Assembly: GCF_048571275.1 (NCBI RefSeq)
Contig: NZ_CP182357.1
Location: 930,001-994,000 of the forward strand
Source of the DNA: Marinarcus sediminis
Lineage (GTDB): Bacteria > Campylobacterota > Campylobacteria > Campylobacterales > Arcobacteraceae
Direction: 5' to 3'
DNA: 64,000 nucleotides
This document shows positions 8,519-17,449 of this stretch, in pieces. Below the pieces are notes generated by a model, which searched no databases, was not told the DNA's origin, and worked only from the letters and a program-made list of their open reading frames with translations. Positions within the stretch are counted from its first letter, which is position 1. Each line of letters opens with the position of its first letter. The position numbers and the translations under genes were made by a program.

Positions 8519-9238
8519 TTAATTCTTTAATGCAGTTTTTTTCGCTTTGTTTCTTTTTTCTTCTAACTCTTTTAGAACTTGTTCTATGGTTTTAACTTTT
8601 TGAGGCAAAATACCCAATCTCTCTAAATCGGATGCAATGTCTGATGATAGGTCAACAAAACTCTCTTCGCTGCCCCCTAAAATTTGATACTCTTTTCGAT
8701 ATATGATGGAGTCATTTGAAAGCATTTTGATTTGATTTATTTTTGTACGGATATCACTCTTGTCCCAATCTTTACTGATATTTTCGATGTCATATAGGTG
8801 AATATTGACAAGTTGTCCAAACATGATAGGAAATTCATTCGTACATGTATAAATCAAAGGTGCAAGGAGCAATACTCTTTTGGGTTTATCTGTTTTATTA
8901 AGATAATTCAGTTTGATTTCTCTTGCGAGCAGTTCTGCTTGCAAAGTGTTCTTTTTCCCCATCATCTCTACGAATTCTCGATGCTTTTTTCTGCATTCAT
9001 TCAGATTCTGGTAATTGGTGTATTGGATTCTTCCATTGCCACTGCTGGTTAAGATTACTACATCGGTTAAAATTTGTTTGTACTCTTTTTTGGAATCTAA
9101 TTTATTGATATTATGGAGAGTAATGCTTGAACAACCTGTTAAAAAAAATAGCACCATTAAAAAAGGAATGGACTTTACCAATCTTTTTTGAGTGTTGTAC
9201 AAATTAAAATTTCGTTTATTCAGTATTGTATTCTTCAT
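8519..9238 (-). CDS. Putative lipoprotein of unknown function
   Basis: A 239-residue protein with an unusually long 35-residue leader: basic N-terminus, hydrophobic core SIPFLMVLFFLTG and lipobox cysteine C36 followed by SS. A GAGG ribosome-binding site seven bases upstream of the annotated ATG supports the long form. An internal Met lies close to the hydrophobic core. The mature part is mixed alpha/beta with a Lys/Glu-rich C-terminal helix. No family recognised. A 19-bp palindrome stands about 31 bases upstream. Confidence 0.65.
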   Translation of the reverse strand: MKNTILNKRNFNLYNTQKRLVKSIPFLMVLFFLTGCSSITLHNINKLDSKKEYKQILTDVVILTSSGNGRIQYTNYQNLNECRKKHREFVEMMGKKNTLQAELLAREIKLNYLNKTDKPKRVLLLAPLIYTCTNEFPIMFGQLVNIHLYDIENISKDWDKSDIRTKINQIKMLSNDSIIYRKEYQILGGSEESFVDLSSDIASDLERLGILPQKVKTIEQVLKELEEKRNKAKKTALKN

Positions 9239-9268
9239 TATTTGACCTCAGAACGGTTTTTTCTTTTT

Positions 9269-9287
9269 ATTATCAATGTTTGATAAT
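9269..9287. promoter_or_regulatory. ATTATCAA-TGT-TTGATAAT palindrome
   Basis: A perfect 8-3-8 inverted repeat about 31 bases upstream of the lipoprotein start. It looks like an operator and loosely resembles iron/zinc-type Fur boxes rich in GATAAT/ATTATC. The identity of any regulator is speculative. Confidence 0.4.
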
Positions 9288-9397
9288 AATTTTATTCTAT
9301 CAAAAAAATATCCTATCTACAAGCTTTTTTGTTTATTTTATTTTTTTAATAACAAATTTCTTTTGATTTTTTGAAGCCATATGTTGAAGTAGGTTTT

Positions 9398-9718
9398 TTA
9401 TAAAAATTGCGTCAGCCCCATATAAAAAAGCGTTCCTAAACAGATGGAGACTAAATAGTTATTGAATTTAATATGTAAAAAAGCCGTAACAAAAATGGCG
9501 CTAAACTCTTTTAATCCATAGAGTTCATTTTTGAAATCTATATTTGAAAGTGTATAAAATATTAAAATGGTCATAATAATAGGTGGAAAGCTTTTTTCAA
9601 TAAAAAGTAAAAATGCAGGGGGTTCTTTGTGGGTAAAAAATATAAAAGGTATGACTCGTGTGATAAAATTAGCAACACTCATAATGAGTACGGCAGTAAG
9701 AATGTGGGCATCAACCAT
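9398..9718 (-). CDS. azlD: AzlD family branched-chain amino acid exporter subunit
   Basis: A small membrane protein (106 residues from the chosen ATG at 9718-9716) with three to four transmembrane segments, of the AzlD family that pairs with AzlC to export branched-chain amino acids. The open frame extends further upstream, but the family N-terminus begins at MVDAHILTAVLIM. That ATG overlaps the azlC stop by eight bases, a typical coupled arrangement. FITRVIPFIFF and the closing NNYLVSICLGTLFYM are AzlD-like. Confidence 0.85.
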   Translation of the reverse strand: MVDAHILTAVLIMSVANFITRVIPFIFFTHKEPPAFLLFIEKSFPPIIMTILIFYTLSNIDFKNELYGLKEFSAIFVTAFLHIKFNNYLVSICLGTLFYMGLTQFL

Positions 9719-10400
9719 TGCGTTCCAACCCTTTTTTGAATAAAAACATTCCCAACAGTGCAAAAACAATTGCACATATCAGCAGATTATTAAGAGGTAC
9801 AGATATAAAAGCGAGTAAAGAAGCCACTCCCCCAATAATAAAAGGCAATACATTTTTGTTGGCTTTATATTGTTCTAAGGACAAAACCACAAACAGTGCC
9901 GTTAATGAAAACTCTAACCCATTGGTATTAAACTCGATAAAAGAGCCAAAAAGTGTACCTAAAAGTGTGCCCATAACCCAATATGATTGATTCAATAGTG
10001 TCAAATAAAAATAGTAGTATTTTTGTTTTAATTGGGGATTCTCTTTAAGTGTTGTCAATAAAGCATAGGTTTCATCGGTCAAACCAAAAATCAAATAGTG
10101 TTTTAATGTTTTGGTATTTTTGAATTTTTTTAAGACTGACAAACCATAAAAAGATTGTCGAATATTCAGAAAAATTGAGGTGATAAAAATATCCAAAAAA
10201 CCAAGTTTGCTACTGAAAAATGTTAGGCTTAAAAACTGTAACGCTCCTGCATAAATAAACAGAGACATCAGCAATGCAAGATACCAAGGATAGTGAAAAC
10301 TCACCACCAATAATCCAAATGCAAACCCCAGTACCGTGTACCCCATCATAATAGGAAGAGACACCTTAAAAGCAGCCAAAAACTCTTTTTTATGCAACAT
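9711..10400 (-). CDS. azlC: AzlC family branched-chain amino acid exporter
   Basis: A 229-residue inner-membrane protein with about six to seven helices. The AzlC hallmark is the N-terminal GYTVLGFAFGLLVV segment, with LSLTFFSSK and GLTDETYAL in the middle. The frame is open further upstream into mnmG, but the ATG at 10400 (MLHKKEFLAAFK) gives the family length and lies 16 bases after the mnmG stop. With azlD it should export branched-chain amino acids or analogues. Probably co-transcribed with mnmG. Confidence 0.88.
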   Translation of the reverse strand: MLHKKEFLAAFKVSLPIMMGYTVLGFAFGLLVVSFHYPWYLALLMSLFIYAGALQFLSLTFFSSKLGFLDIFITSIFLNIRQSFYGLSVLKKFKNTKTLKHYLIFGLTDETYALLTTLKENPQLKQKYYYFYLTLLNQSYWVMGTLLGTLFGSFIEFNTNGLEFSLTALFVVLSLEQYKANKNVLPFIIGGVASLLAFISVPLNNLLICAIVFALLGMFLFKKGLERNG

Positions 10401-10416
10401 AAAACACCAAAGGGAA

Positions 10417-12312
10417 CTATTCGGTTTTATCGTTGGGTTTTTGCATTCGCAAATTGATATACAAATGCAACACATCGATTGCAGCAGGGGTAATTCCTGA
10501 AATTTCGCTGGCGTTAAAAAGGGTGGGTGGATTGAACTTTTTAAACTTTTCAATCGCTTCGTTTGAAAGTCCAGGGATTTTTGTGTAGTCAAAATCTTCT
10601 GGGATTTTCATTTTAAGCATTTTTTTCATTTTATCAATCTGTTTTTTTTGCTTTTCAACATATCGGTAATATTTCGCTTCAATGATGATTTGCTCTTTTA
10701 AATAGGGGTCCACATCTTTTAAGCTGGGTACGAGGGCATCAAATTTTGCATTGTCAATGGTGCTTCTTCCTACAATATCTACAAGAAGGGCACGGTCATT
10801 GATTTTCTCTTCGCCGATGGATTCAAGCAGTTGCAAATTCTCTTTTTTTGAAGTAATCCATTGCTCTTTTAAAAACTCAATGGCATCGTTGATGGTTTTC
10901 TCTTTGAATTTGACTTTTTCCATTGTTGCATCGTCAATTAAGCCCAAGGCGTGTCCATAGGCTGAAAGTCGTATATCGGCACCTTCTTCTCGTAAAAGCA
11001 GTCGGTATTCCGCTCGTGAGGTAAACATTCGGTAAGGTTCACTTGTCCCTTTAGTAACCAAATCATCAATTAAAACCCCAATATAGGCTTCGTCACGTCG
11101 CAGTATAAAAGGTTCTTTACCATCAATACTCAATGCGGCATTGATTCCTGCCATTAAGCCTTGTGCTGCCGCTTCTTCATACCCTGTGGTAGCATTGATT
11201 TGTCCTGCATGGTAGAGGTTTTTAACTTTTTTGGTTTCAAGTGTGTGTTTTAACTCAGTTGGATCAACATAGTCATACTCAATGGCGTACCCATATCGAA
11301 CAATTTTGGCGTTTTCTAACCCTTTGATGGAGTGAATCATTGTTTTTTGTACATCAATAGGCAATGAAGTACTTAAGCCATTGATGTAGTATTCTGTTAA
11401 CATGGCTGTTTGTGGCTCTAAAAAGAGTTGGTGACGGTCACGTTCGCTGAATCGATTCACTTTGTCTTCAATACTTGGGCAATATCGTGGACCACTCCCT
11501 TTGATTTGTCCCGTAAAAAGTGGGGCTCGGTCAAAGTTACTTGAAATGGTTGAGTGTGTCCCTAAATTGGTATAAGTAATGTAACACGGGTGTTGTTTTG
11601 GGTGAAATGTTTCTTTATTGGTTCTAAAAGAAAATGGTGTGGGTTTTTCATCGCCACCGTGTGCATCCATGACGCTAAAATCAATTGAATTGGCATCGAG
11701 TCTTGCAGGTGTTCCTGTTTTGAGTCGCCCTACATTTAAACCCAACTCTTTTAATTGAGTCGATAGAGTTGATGAGGGCAATTCCCATGCTCGACCTGCA
11801 TCATAGGTGTTTTGTCCAATGTGAATAAGCCCTTTCATAAACGTACCTGTCGTTAAGATGACTTTTTTTGATTCAAATATTTCACCCAGTTTGGTTTTGA
11901 CACCACACACGCTTAACTCTTCTGAGGTTTCATCCATAAGTAAAGCACTCACTTCGTCTTGGTACACTTCTAAATTGGGCGTATTGTGGCACACTTTTCT
12001 CATGTAAGTTCGGTATTTATCCATGTCAATTTGCGCACGGCTTCCTTGAACAGCTGCCCCTTTGCTGGCATTTAATACTCTAAATTGAATACCTGCATGA
12101 TCCGTACATAAACCCATCTCACCACCAAGGGCATCGAGTTCTCGTACTAAGTGACCTTTAGCCAGTCCTCCAATGGCAGGGTTACAACTTGCAGCACCAA
12201 TTTGTTCAACAAGCATGGTAATCAGAAGTGTTTTTTTACCCATTCGTGCAGCACTTAAAGCAGCTTCAATTCCTGAATGTCCTGCTCCGACTACAATTAC
12301 ATCATATTTCAT
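10417..12312 (-). CDS. mnmG: tRNA uridine 5-carboxymethylaminomethyl modification enzyme MnmG (GidA)
   Basis: A 631-residue FAD-dependent partner of MnmE that modifies U34 of tRNAs. The Rossmann FAD motif GAGHSGIEAALSAAR is at the N-terminus. Family signatures GGLAKGHLVREIDALGG-like, LTTGTFMKG, GRLKTGTPARL and AGQINATTGYEEAAAQG follow in order. The C-terminal helical MnmE-binding region ends near ISGITPAAIDVL. Full length. GGAG lies five bases before the ATG. azlC follows 16 bases downstream on the same strand. Confidence 0.97.
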   Translation of the reverse strand: MKYDVIVVGAGHSGIEAALSAARMGKKTLLITMLVEQIGAASCNPAIGGLAKGHLVRELDALGGEMGLCTDHAGIQFRVLNASKGAAVQGSRAQIDMDKYRTYMRKVCHNTPNLEVYQDEVSALLMDETSEELSVCGVKTKLGEIFESKKVILTTGTFMKGLIHIGQNTYDAGRAWELPSSTLSTQLKELGLNVGRLKTGTPARLDANSIDFSVMDAHGGDEKPTPFSFRTNKETFHPKQHPCYITYTNLGTHSTISSNFDRAPLFTGQIKGSGPRYCPSIEDKVNRFSERDRHQLFLEPQTAMLTEYYINGLSTSLPIDVQKTMIHSIKGLENAKIVRYGYAIEYDYVDPTELKHTLETKKVKNLYHAGQINATTGYEEAAAQGLMAGINAALSIDGKEPFILRRDEAYIGVLIDDLVTKGTSEPYRMFTSRAEYRLLLREEGADIRLSAYGHALGLIDDATMEKVKFKEKTINDAIEFLKEQWITSKKENLQLLESIGEEKINDRALLVDIVGRSTIDNAKFDALVPSLKDVDPYLKEQIIIEAKYYRYVEKQKKQIDKMKKMLKMKIPEDFDYTKIPGLSNEAIEKFKKFNPPTLFNASEISGITPAAIDVLHLYINLRMQKPNDKTE

Positions 12313-12424
12313 TTTGTCTCCGTAAAAATTGTTAACGTATAGTTATTATTTAGTTGCATTAAAAAGTATTTAGCATAGATTTGTTTATATTTAAAATTGG
12401 CTTCTCAATAATTTTTCGCTATTA

Positions 12425-12455
12425 TACCAAATGTTTTGGAATGTACCAAATGTTT
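12425..12455 (+). repeat. Imperfect 19-bp tandem repeat upstream of ribE
   Basis: TACCAAATGTTT occurs at 12425-12436 and again at 12444-12455, i.e. with a 19-bp period, directly before the AAAGGA ribosome-binding site of ribE. The first copy also folds as CCAAA-TGT-TTTGG. No FMN riboswitch is visible in the 157-base gap. Confidence 0.5.
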
Positions 12456-12469
12456 CTTAAAGGATTTAT

Positions 12470-13081
12470 GTGTTTACCGGATTAATTAGAGAAATGGCTG
12501 AAGTTTTAAGCTTAAAAAACAGTTTTTTAACACTCAAAGCCAAATATACTCCAAAAATTGGAGATTCAATTGCTGTTAATGGTGCTTGTCTTACGGTTGT
12601 AAGAGTAGCAAGTGGTACATTTACCGTTGAACTTTCACCCGAATCACAAAAAATTCTTGCCATGGAAAACTACAAAGGTCAAGTCCATATCGAACCTGCA
12701 ATGATGATGGGTGACCGATTTGAAGGACACATTGTCCAAGGGCATGTGGATTGTTTGGGCACAATTAAAAGCATCAAAAGCAACGGAAATTCAACCGATT
12801 ATACAGTGAGTTTGCCCAAAGAGTTTTCTCAATATATTATCCCTAAAGGTTCCGTTTGTATTGATGGTGTTTCTTTGACCATTAATGAAGTTCTCCAGAG
12901 TGCTTTTAGATTGACCATAATCCCTCATACCATTGAAAATACCCTCTTTAGAAACTATAAAGTAGGCACTAAAGTCAATTTGGAGACGGATATGTTTGCG
13001 CGCTATATTTACAACATGTTTAATCCACATAAAAATGATTTATCGTGGGACAAAGTCGAATCGATGATGTCGAAATATTAA
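12470..13081 (+). CDS. ribE: Riboflavin synthase, alpha subunit
   Basis: A 203-residue enzyme that dismutates two 6,7-dimethyl-8-ribityllumazine molecules to riboflavin. It has two lumazine-binding repeats: MFTGLI...GDSIAVNGACLTV in the first and HIVQGHVDCLG...GSVCIDGVSLTI in the second. Start codon is GTG (12470-12472), with AGGA five bases upstream; an ATG two bases earlier is out of frame. Its stop overlaps the convergent mreC stop by four bases. It stands alone, away from other rib genes in this window. Confidence 0.95.
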   Translation: MFTGLIREMAEVLSLKNSFLTLKAKYTPKIGDSIAVNGACLTVVRVASGTFTVELSPESQKILAMENYKGQVHIEPAMMMGDRFEGHIVQGHVDCLGTIKSIKSNGNSTDYTVSLPKEFSQYIIPKGSVCIDGVSLTINEVLQSAFRLTIIPHTIENTLFRNYKVGTKVNLETDMFARYIYNMFNPHKNDLSWDKVESMMSKY

Positions 13082-13881
13082 AGAGGTTTTTTGGTTGTTT
13101 CTGCTGTAGGTTGTTGAGTAAGGGCTTGTTCTGGTTTACTGTAAATATGAAAATACTGTTTTTTAAAGGTGTTAGAATAAGGTAAAACTGTGGCTTCTTG
13201 TATGTCTGCCATTTTTTTTATGCTGACAACTCTTCCCACTTTTAACCCCAGAAAAAAGATATTATCCATACCCGAAGTAATCACTTCATCTCCCACATTG
13301 ATATTGACCCAAATGGGTACATATTTTATCGTAATGAATTGGCTGTTGCTGTTTTGATGTGTAATACCTGGTGCTCTGTTTTCACCAATAAATACAGCGT
13401 AATTGCACTTTTCATTTCCGTTTAACAGCGCCATTGCATGACCCGATTGATTGATTACAATACCCGCACTGTAATCGCCATCAATAAGTGCTTCAATTTT
13501 ATCATCTGTTTTAGGAATATCTAACCAAACTTTTGTGAAGTCATTGAGTTTTACATACGACAAAACTTTTGCTAAGGTTACGCTCTCTTGAAGATTTTTT
13601 ACAGAAGTAATGCCATTTTCTATCTCTAAAAGTTGAGAGTGAGCACTGGTATAGAGTGAGCGATATTTGACCAACTCTTCATTTTCAGTAGCGAGTCGTT
13701 CAATGGTCGTAATTTGTTTAAAATATTTTTCTATCATCTCTTGCGTGGTGATAACTTTCTCAATATATTTCGTTTTAAGCGTATTGATAATGGGAAAACT
13801 GTCCGACAGCAGTCTATCTTTTTTAAAGATATAGACTACTGTGATAAGAAGAAGGATAAATAGAAACGCGAGTTTATTCAT
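13078..13881 (-). CDS. mreC: Rod shape-determining protein MreC
   Basis: A 267-residue bitopic inner-membrane protein of the elongasome. The N-terminal transmembrane segment spans about residues 3-16. A coiled coil (about 45-80) leads into the beta-barrel MreC core with VKLNDFTKVWLDI, DYSAGIVINQSGHAM and GDEVITSGMDNIFFLGLKVG. The C-terminal tail is Gln/Thr-rich. The start overlaps the mreB stop by eight bases. Last gene of the lpxB-to-mreC unit. Confidence 0.93.
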   Translation of the reverse strand: MNKLAFLFILLLITVVYIFKKDRLLSDSFPIINTLKTKYIEKVITTQEMIEKYFKQITTIERLATENEELVKYRSLYTSAHSQLLEIENGITSVKNLQESVTLAKVLSYVKLNDFTKVWLDIPKTDDKIEALIDGDYSAGIVINQSGHAMALLNGNEKCNYAVFIGENRAPGITHQNSNSQFITIKYVPIWVNINVGDEVITSGMDNIFFLGLKVGRVVSIKKMADIQEATVLPYSNTFKKQYFHIYSKPEQALTQQPTAETTKKPL

Positions 13882-14905
13882 TAGAGATTAATTTTAATAA
13901 CTCATCTTGATTTAATACTTGACTTGTTCCATAAGCAACTGCTAAAAGAGGCTCATCAGCAACATGTACAGGAAGTTTAATGATGTCAGCTAAATAGGTA
14001 TCTAATCCTCGAATTAAAGCTCCACCACCTGTTAAGACAACACCGTTGTCAACAACGTCTCCTGCTAAATCAGGTGGCATGTCCTCTAAGACATTTCTTA
14101 CTGCAGTTGCAATCTCTTTAAGCGGTTCTTTAATGGCTGAACGAACACCTTCGCTTCCCAATTCAATGGTAGATAAAAGACCAGAGTTGTCTCTTCCTTT
14201 GACTTTGATTTTTAGTTCAACGTCAAGTTTAACGGCTGTACCAATCTCTATTTTGATATTTTCTGCCGTTCTTTCCCCAATATAAAGGTTGTAGTTTTGT
14301 CTGACATAATCAATGATTGATTTGTCAAATTTATCCCCTGCAACTTTGATAGATTTACTTAAAACCAATCCACCCAAAGAGGTTACTCCAATTTCAGTTG
14401 TACCACCACCAATATCAACGACAACATAACCATCTGGATCTGATACAGGAATCCCAGCACCAATTGCCGCTGCCATAGGTTCTTCTACAAGAAATACTTC
14501 CCGTGCTCCAGCACTTAATGCCGATTCTTTTACGGCTTTTCTTTCCACTTGAGTAATACCGTGAGGAATACAGATAATAATTCTTGGTCGAATAAACGAT
14601 TTTCTTGAGTGTGCTTTTTCAATGAAGTATCGAATCATTCTCTCTGTCATTTCAAAGTCAGCAATAACCCCATCTTTCATTGGTCGTACCGCTTGAATAT
14701 TTAAAGGGGTTTTACCAATCATTTGTTTGGCTTCTTGACCCACTGCTAAAATTTTATCAACACCATATCTGTCATGTTGCACTGCAACAACAGATGGTTC
14801 ATTTATAATAATTCCTTTTCCCTTAACAGAAACGATTGTATTGGCAGTACCTAAATCAATCGCCATGTCATTTGAGAAAAACCCGATAATCTTGTCTAAA
14901 AACAT
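13874..14905 (-). CDS. mreB: Rod shape-determining protein MreB
   Basis: A 343-residue bacterial actin organising lateral cell-wall synthesis. Phosphate-1 motif AIDLGTANTIV, connect-1/phosphate-2 VVVDIGGGTTEIGV and the adenosine motif TGGGALIRGLD are all present; length is standard. It starts 12 bases after clpX and overlaps mreC by eight bases. Its pairing with clpX and the lipid A genes links envelope growth genes in one transcript. Confidence 0.98.
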   Translation of the reverse strand: MFLDKIIGFFSNDMAIDLGTANTIVSVKGKGIIINEPSVVAVQHDRYGVDKILAVGQEAKQMIGKTPLNIQAVRPMKDGVIADFEMTERMIRYFIEKAHSRKSFIRPRIIICIPHGITQVERKAVKESALSAGAREVFLVEEPMAAAIGAGIPVSDPDGYVVVDIGGGTTEIGVTSLGGLVLSKSIKVAGDKFDKSIIDYVRQNYNLYIGERTAENIKIEIGTAVKLDVELKIKVKGRDNSGLLSTIELGSEGVRSAIKEPLKEIATAVRNVLEDMPPDLAGDVVDNGVVLTGGGALIRGLDTYLADIIKLPVHVADEPLLAVAYGTSQVLNQDELLKLISNE

Positions 14906-14917
14906 TTTATTCCTTCC

Positions 14918-16141
14918 TTATCCAACTTTTGGTTCTTTGAGTTTTAACACAACATCTTTTGATATAGTAATAGCTTTACCTTTATATGTTGGTAAATCGT
15001 ACATAATATCAAGCATAATATCTTCTAAAATTGAACGCAATCCTCTTGCCCCCGTTTTTCGCTCTAAAGCAAGTTTTGCAATCTCTTTGAGTGCTAATTT
15101 CTCAAATTTAAGTTCAACTTCATCCATTTTAAATAGCTTTTTGTATTGTTTGATGAGAGCATTTTTAGGCTCACTTAAAATATGCACCATGTCATCTTCT
15201 GTGATTTCATTGAGTGTTGCAATCATATGAAGTCTTCCAATAAGTTCTGGAATAAGACCATATTTTACCAAATCATCTGGCTCGACAAAAGTGATTAAAT
15301 CTTTTTCATCTTTTTTACTTTTTTTCGCTTGTCCAAATCCTAAGATATTTCCACCTTGTCGTTTTTGGATGATATCATTAAGACCATCAAAAGCGCCCCC
15401 ACAAATAAACAAAATATTGGTGGTATCGACTTGAATGGCATCTTGACCAGGGTGTTTCCGTCCCCCTTTAGGTGGGACATTAACCACACTTCCTTCGATG
15501 ATTTTAAGCATCGCTTGTTGTACCCCTTCACCCGATACATCTCGTGTGATTGATCGGTTTTCACTCATTCGTGCAACTTTATCAATCTCATCAATAAAAA
15601 TAATTCCTTGTTCCGCTTTTTTTACATCGCCATTGGCCGCTTGTAAAAGTCGTGTGACCACGTTTTCAACGTCATCACCCACATATCCTGCTTCGGTTAA
15701 ACTTGTCGCATCGGCAATGGCCAAAGGTACGTCAAGATATTTGGCAATGGTTTGTGCTAAAAGCGTTTTACCGCTTCCAGTAGGTCCAATTAACAGCACA
15801 TTTGATTTGTTAATTTCTGTGTCATCGTTTTTATCTTCTGCTTTGAAGAAGATTCTTTTATAGTGGTTATATACAGCAACCGCTAAAACTTTTTTTGCTC
15901 GGTTTTGACCAATGACGTAGTCATCTAAAATGGCTTTAAGTTCACTGGGTTTAAGAAGAGTTTTCTCTTCTTTAGTTCCATGAACCATTTCAGCATTCTC
16001 TTCTTCAATGGTGGTAATGCCGTGCATTATATTGTGAGCTGCATTGACACAAGCTTGGCAAATACAAGCTTTATCTCCCGAAATGATTGGGTTTTCGCTG
16101 CTGTCTTTAGCGCCACAAAAATCGCATATTAAATTTTCCAT
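14918..16141 (-). CDS. clpX: ATP-dependent protease ATP-binding subunit ClpX
   Basis: A 407-residue AAA+ unfoldase for ClpP. The N-terminal zinc finger has C6, C9, C28 and C31. Walker A is GPTGSGKT, Walker B IIFIDEIDK, and the C-terminal sensor-2 region reads TGARGLRSILE. It lies 24 bases after lpxA and 12 before mreB; no clpP is adjacent. Confidence 0.98.
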   Translation of the reverse strand: MENLICDFCGAKDSSENPIISGDKACICQACVNAAHNIMHGITTIEEENAEMVHGTKEEKTLLKPSELKAILDDYVIGQNRAKKVLAVAVYNHYKRIFFKAEDKNDDTEINKSNVLLIGPTGSGKTLLAQTIAKYLDVPLAIADATSLTEAGYVGDDVENVVTRLLQAANGDVKKAEQGIIFIDEIDKVARMSENRSITRDVSGEGVQQAMLKIIEGSVVNVPPKGGRKHPGQDAIQVDTTNILFICGGAFDGLNDIIQKRQGGNILGFGQAKKSKKDEKDLITFVEPDDLVKYGLIPELIGRLHMIATLNEITEDDMVHILSEPKNALIKQYKKLFKMDEVELKFEKLALKEIAKLALERKTGARGLRSILEDIMLDIMYDLPTYKGKAITISKDVVLKLKEPKVG

Positions 16142-16165
16142 AGGTTAAATATTCTCCATTAGAAA

Positions 16166-16948
16166 CTACTTTCTTGTGAAAGGAATTCCTCTTTTTGTAT
16201 TTACAATAAATGTTGCAAAGGCTATTACGTGTTCATTTTTTGAATTTTCAATGAGTTCTTTTGCAACATCTGAAATAGGGTGTCCACTTTCAAATATAGC
16301 TTTATACGCTTTTTTTATTGCATCGATATCTTTTCTGTCATCAAATCTTCTTCTAAGACCATTGAGGTTTAACCCTCTTAATACTGCACGATTACCTTCG
16401 GCTAAGCAAAAGGGAGGAATGTCTTGTGTTAATACAGAACCGCCACCAATCATAGCATGGCTTCCAATTTTACAAAATTGATGCACAGGAGTTAATCCAC
16501 CTACGACAACAAAGTCATCAATTTCAACGTGACCAGCTAACGTTGCAACATTGGCGAATACACAGTTGTTTCCAACAATGACATCGTGTGCAACGTGAGT
16601 GTACCCCATAAAAAGGTTATTGTCCCCAATTCGTGTGATACTTCCTCCGCCTGAGGTTCCAGGGTTAAAAAGAGTAAACTCTCTGATTTTATTTTTGTTT
16701 CCAATAATTAATTCAACGTCTTCACCTGCAAACTTCAAATCTTGAGGAATGCTTCCCAATGCGGCATGCGAAAATATTTGGTTAAATTCACCGATGGTCG
16801 TTTTCCCTTCAATAAGCGTATGAGAACCCACCGTTGTACCATTACCAATTTTTACATTTGAACCAATAATGGAATAGGCACCAATGGTAACATCATCCCC
16901 AAGAATTGCACCATCTTCAACGATGGCTGTTTTATGAATGTTACTCAT
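16166..16948 (-). CDS. lpxA: UDP-N-acetylglucosamine acyltransferase LpxA
   Basis: A 260-residue left-handed beta-helix acyltransferase catalysing the first step of lipid A synthesis. Hexapeptide repeats run from residue 8 to about 180 (VEDGAILGDDVTIGAYSIIG). The catalytic histidine is in GYTHVAHDVIVG. The helical C-terminal domain ends FATFIVNTKRG. Starts five bases after fabZ, a classical coupling. Confidence 0.97.
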   Translation of the reverse strand: MSNIHKTAIVEDGAILGDDVTIGAYSIIGSNVKIGNGTTVGSHTLIEGKTTIGEFNQIFSHAALGSIPQDLKFAGEDVELIIGNKNKIREFTLFNPGTSGGGSITRIGDNNLFMGYTHVAHDVIVGNNCVFANVATLAGHVEIDDFVVVGGLTPVHQFCKIGSHAMIGGGSVLTQDIPPFCLAEGNRAVLRGLNLNGLRRRFDDRKDIDAIKKAYKAIFESGHPISDVAKELIENSKNEHVIAFATFIVNTKRGIPFTRK

Positions 16949-16953
16949 ACTGA

Positions 16954-17397
16954 TTATTTATCCACAACCATAGCTTTTAATTCCGCTTCGGCTACAAGTT
17001 TGTCATCAACATAGGCTTTTCCATTAAGAACAATAAGTGTGCCTCGAAGTTTCATAATTTCAATTTTATAGACCAATTTATCACCTGGTTTAACCGGAGT
17101 TCTAAATTTTGCCTTGTCGATGCTCATAAAATAAATCACTTTGTGTTGAAGCTCTTCATTGGATAAGTCATTGCTTTTAAGTGCCAATACTCCACCTGCT
17201 TGTGCCATACCTTCAAGGATTAAAACTCCAGGATAAATAGGGTGGCCAGGGAAGTGTCCCATGAAAGCGGGTTCACTTATAGAGATATTTTTAAATCCTT
17301 CAATATAGTTCCCTTTTTCCATTTGTGTAATTCGATCAACGAGCAAAAATGGGTATCTATGAGGAAGAATTTCTTGAATTTGTGTTACGTCTAACAT
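16954..17397 (-). CDS. fabZ: 3-hydroxyacyl-ACP dehydratase FabZ
   Basis: A 147-residue hotdog-fold dehydratase of type II fatty acid synthesis. LPHRYPFLLVDR and the active-site helix FPGHPIYPGVLILEGMAQ (catalytic His and Glu) are clear. The frame is open 21 codons further upstream, but the ATG at 17397 gives the normal family length and has AGGA about eight bases before it. Between lpxB and lpxA, so fatty-acid and lipid A supply are co-expressed. Confidence 0.96.
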   Translation of the reverse strand: MLDVTQIQEILPHRYPFLLVDRITQMEKGNYIEGFKNISISEPAFMGHFPGHPIYPGVLILEGMAQAGGVLALKSNDLSNEELQHKVIYFMSIDKAKFRTPVKPGDKLVYKIEIMKLRGTLIVLNGKAYVDDKLVAEAELKAMVVDK

Positions 17398-17449
17398 TGA
17401 TTGTCCTAAATAAGATATTAAATTTTGGGATATTCTATCTAAAAGAATA

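Noticed and set aside
10401..10592. Longer N-terminus for azlC reaching into mnmG
   Set aside because: The extension is not AzlC-like and overlaps the end of mnmG; ATG 10400 restores the family start.
12313..12469. FMN riboswitch before ribE
   Set aside because: None of the conserved RFN-element segments could be read; only the short tandem repeat is present.
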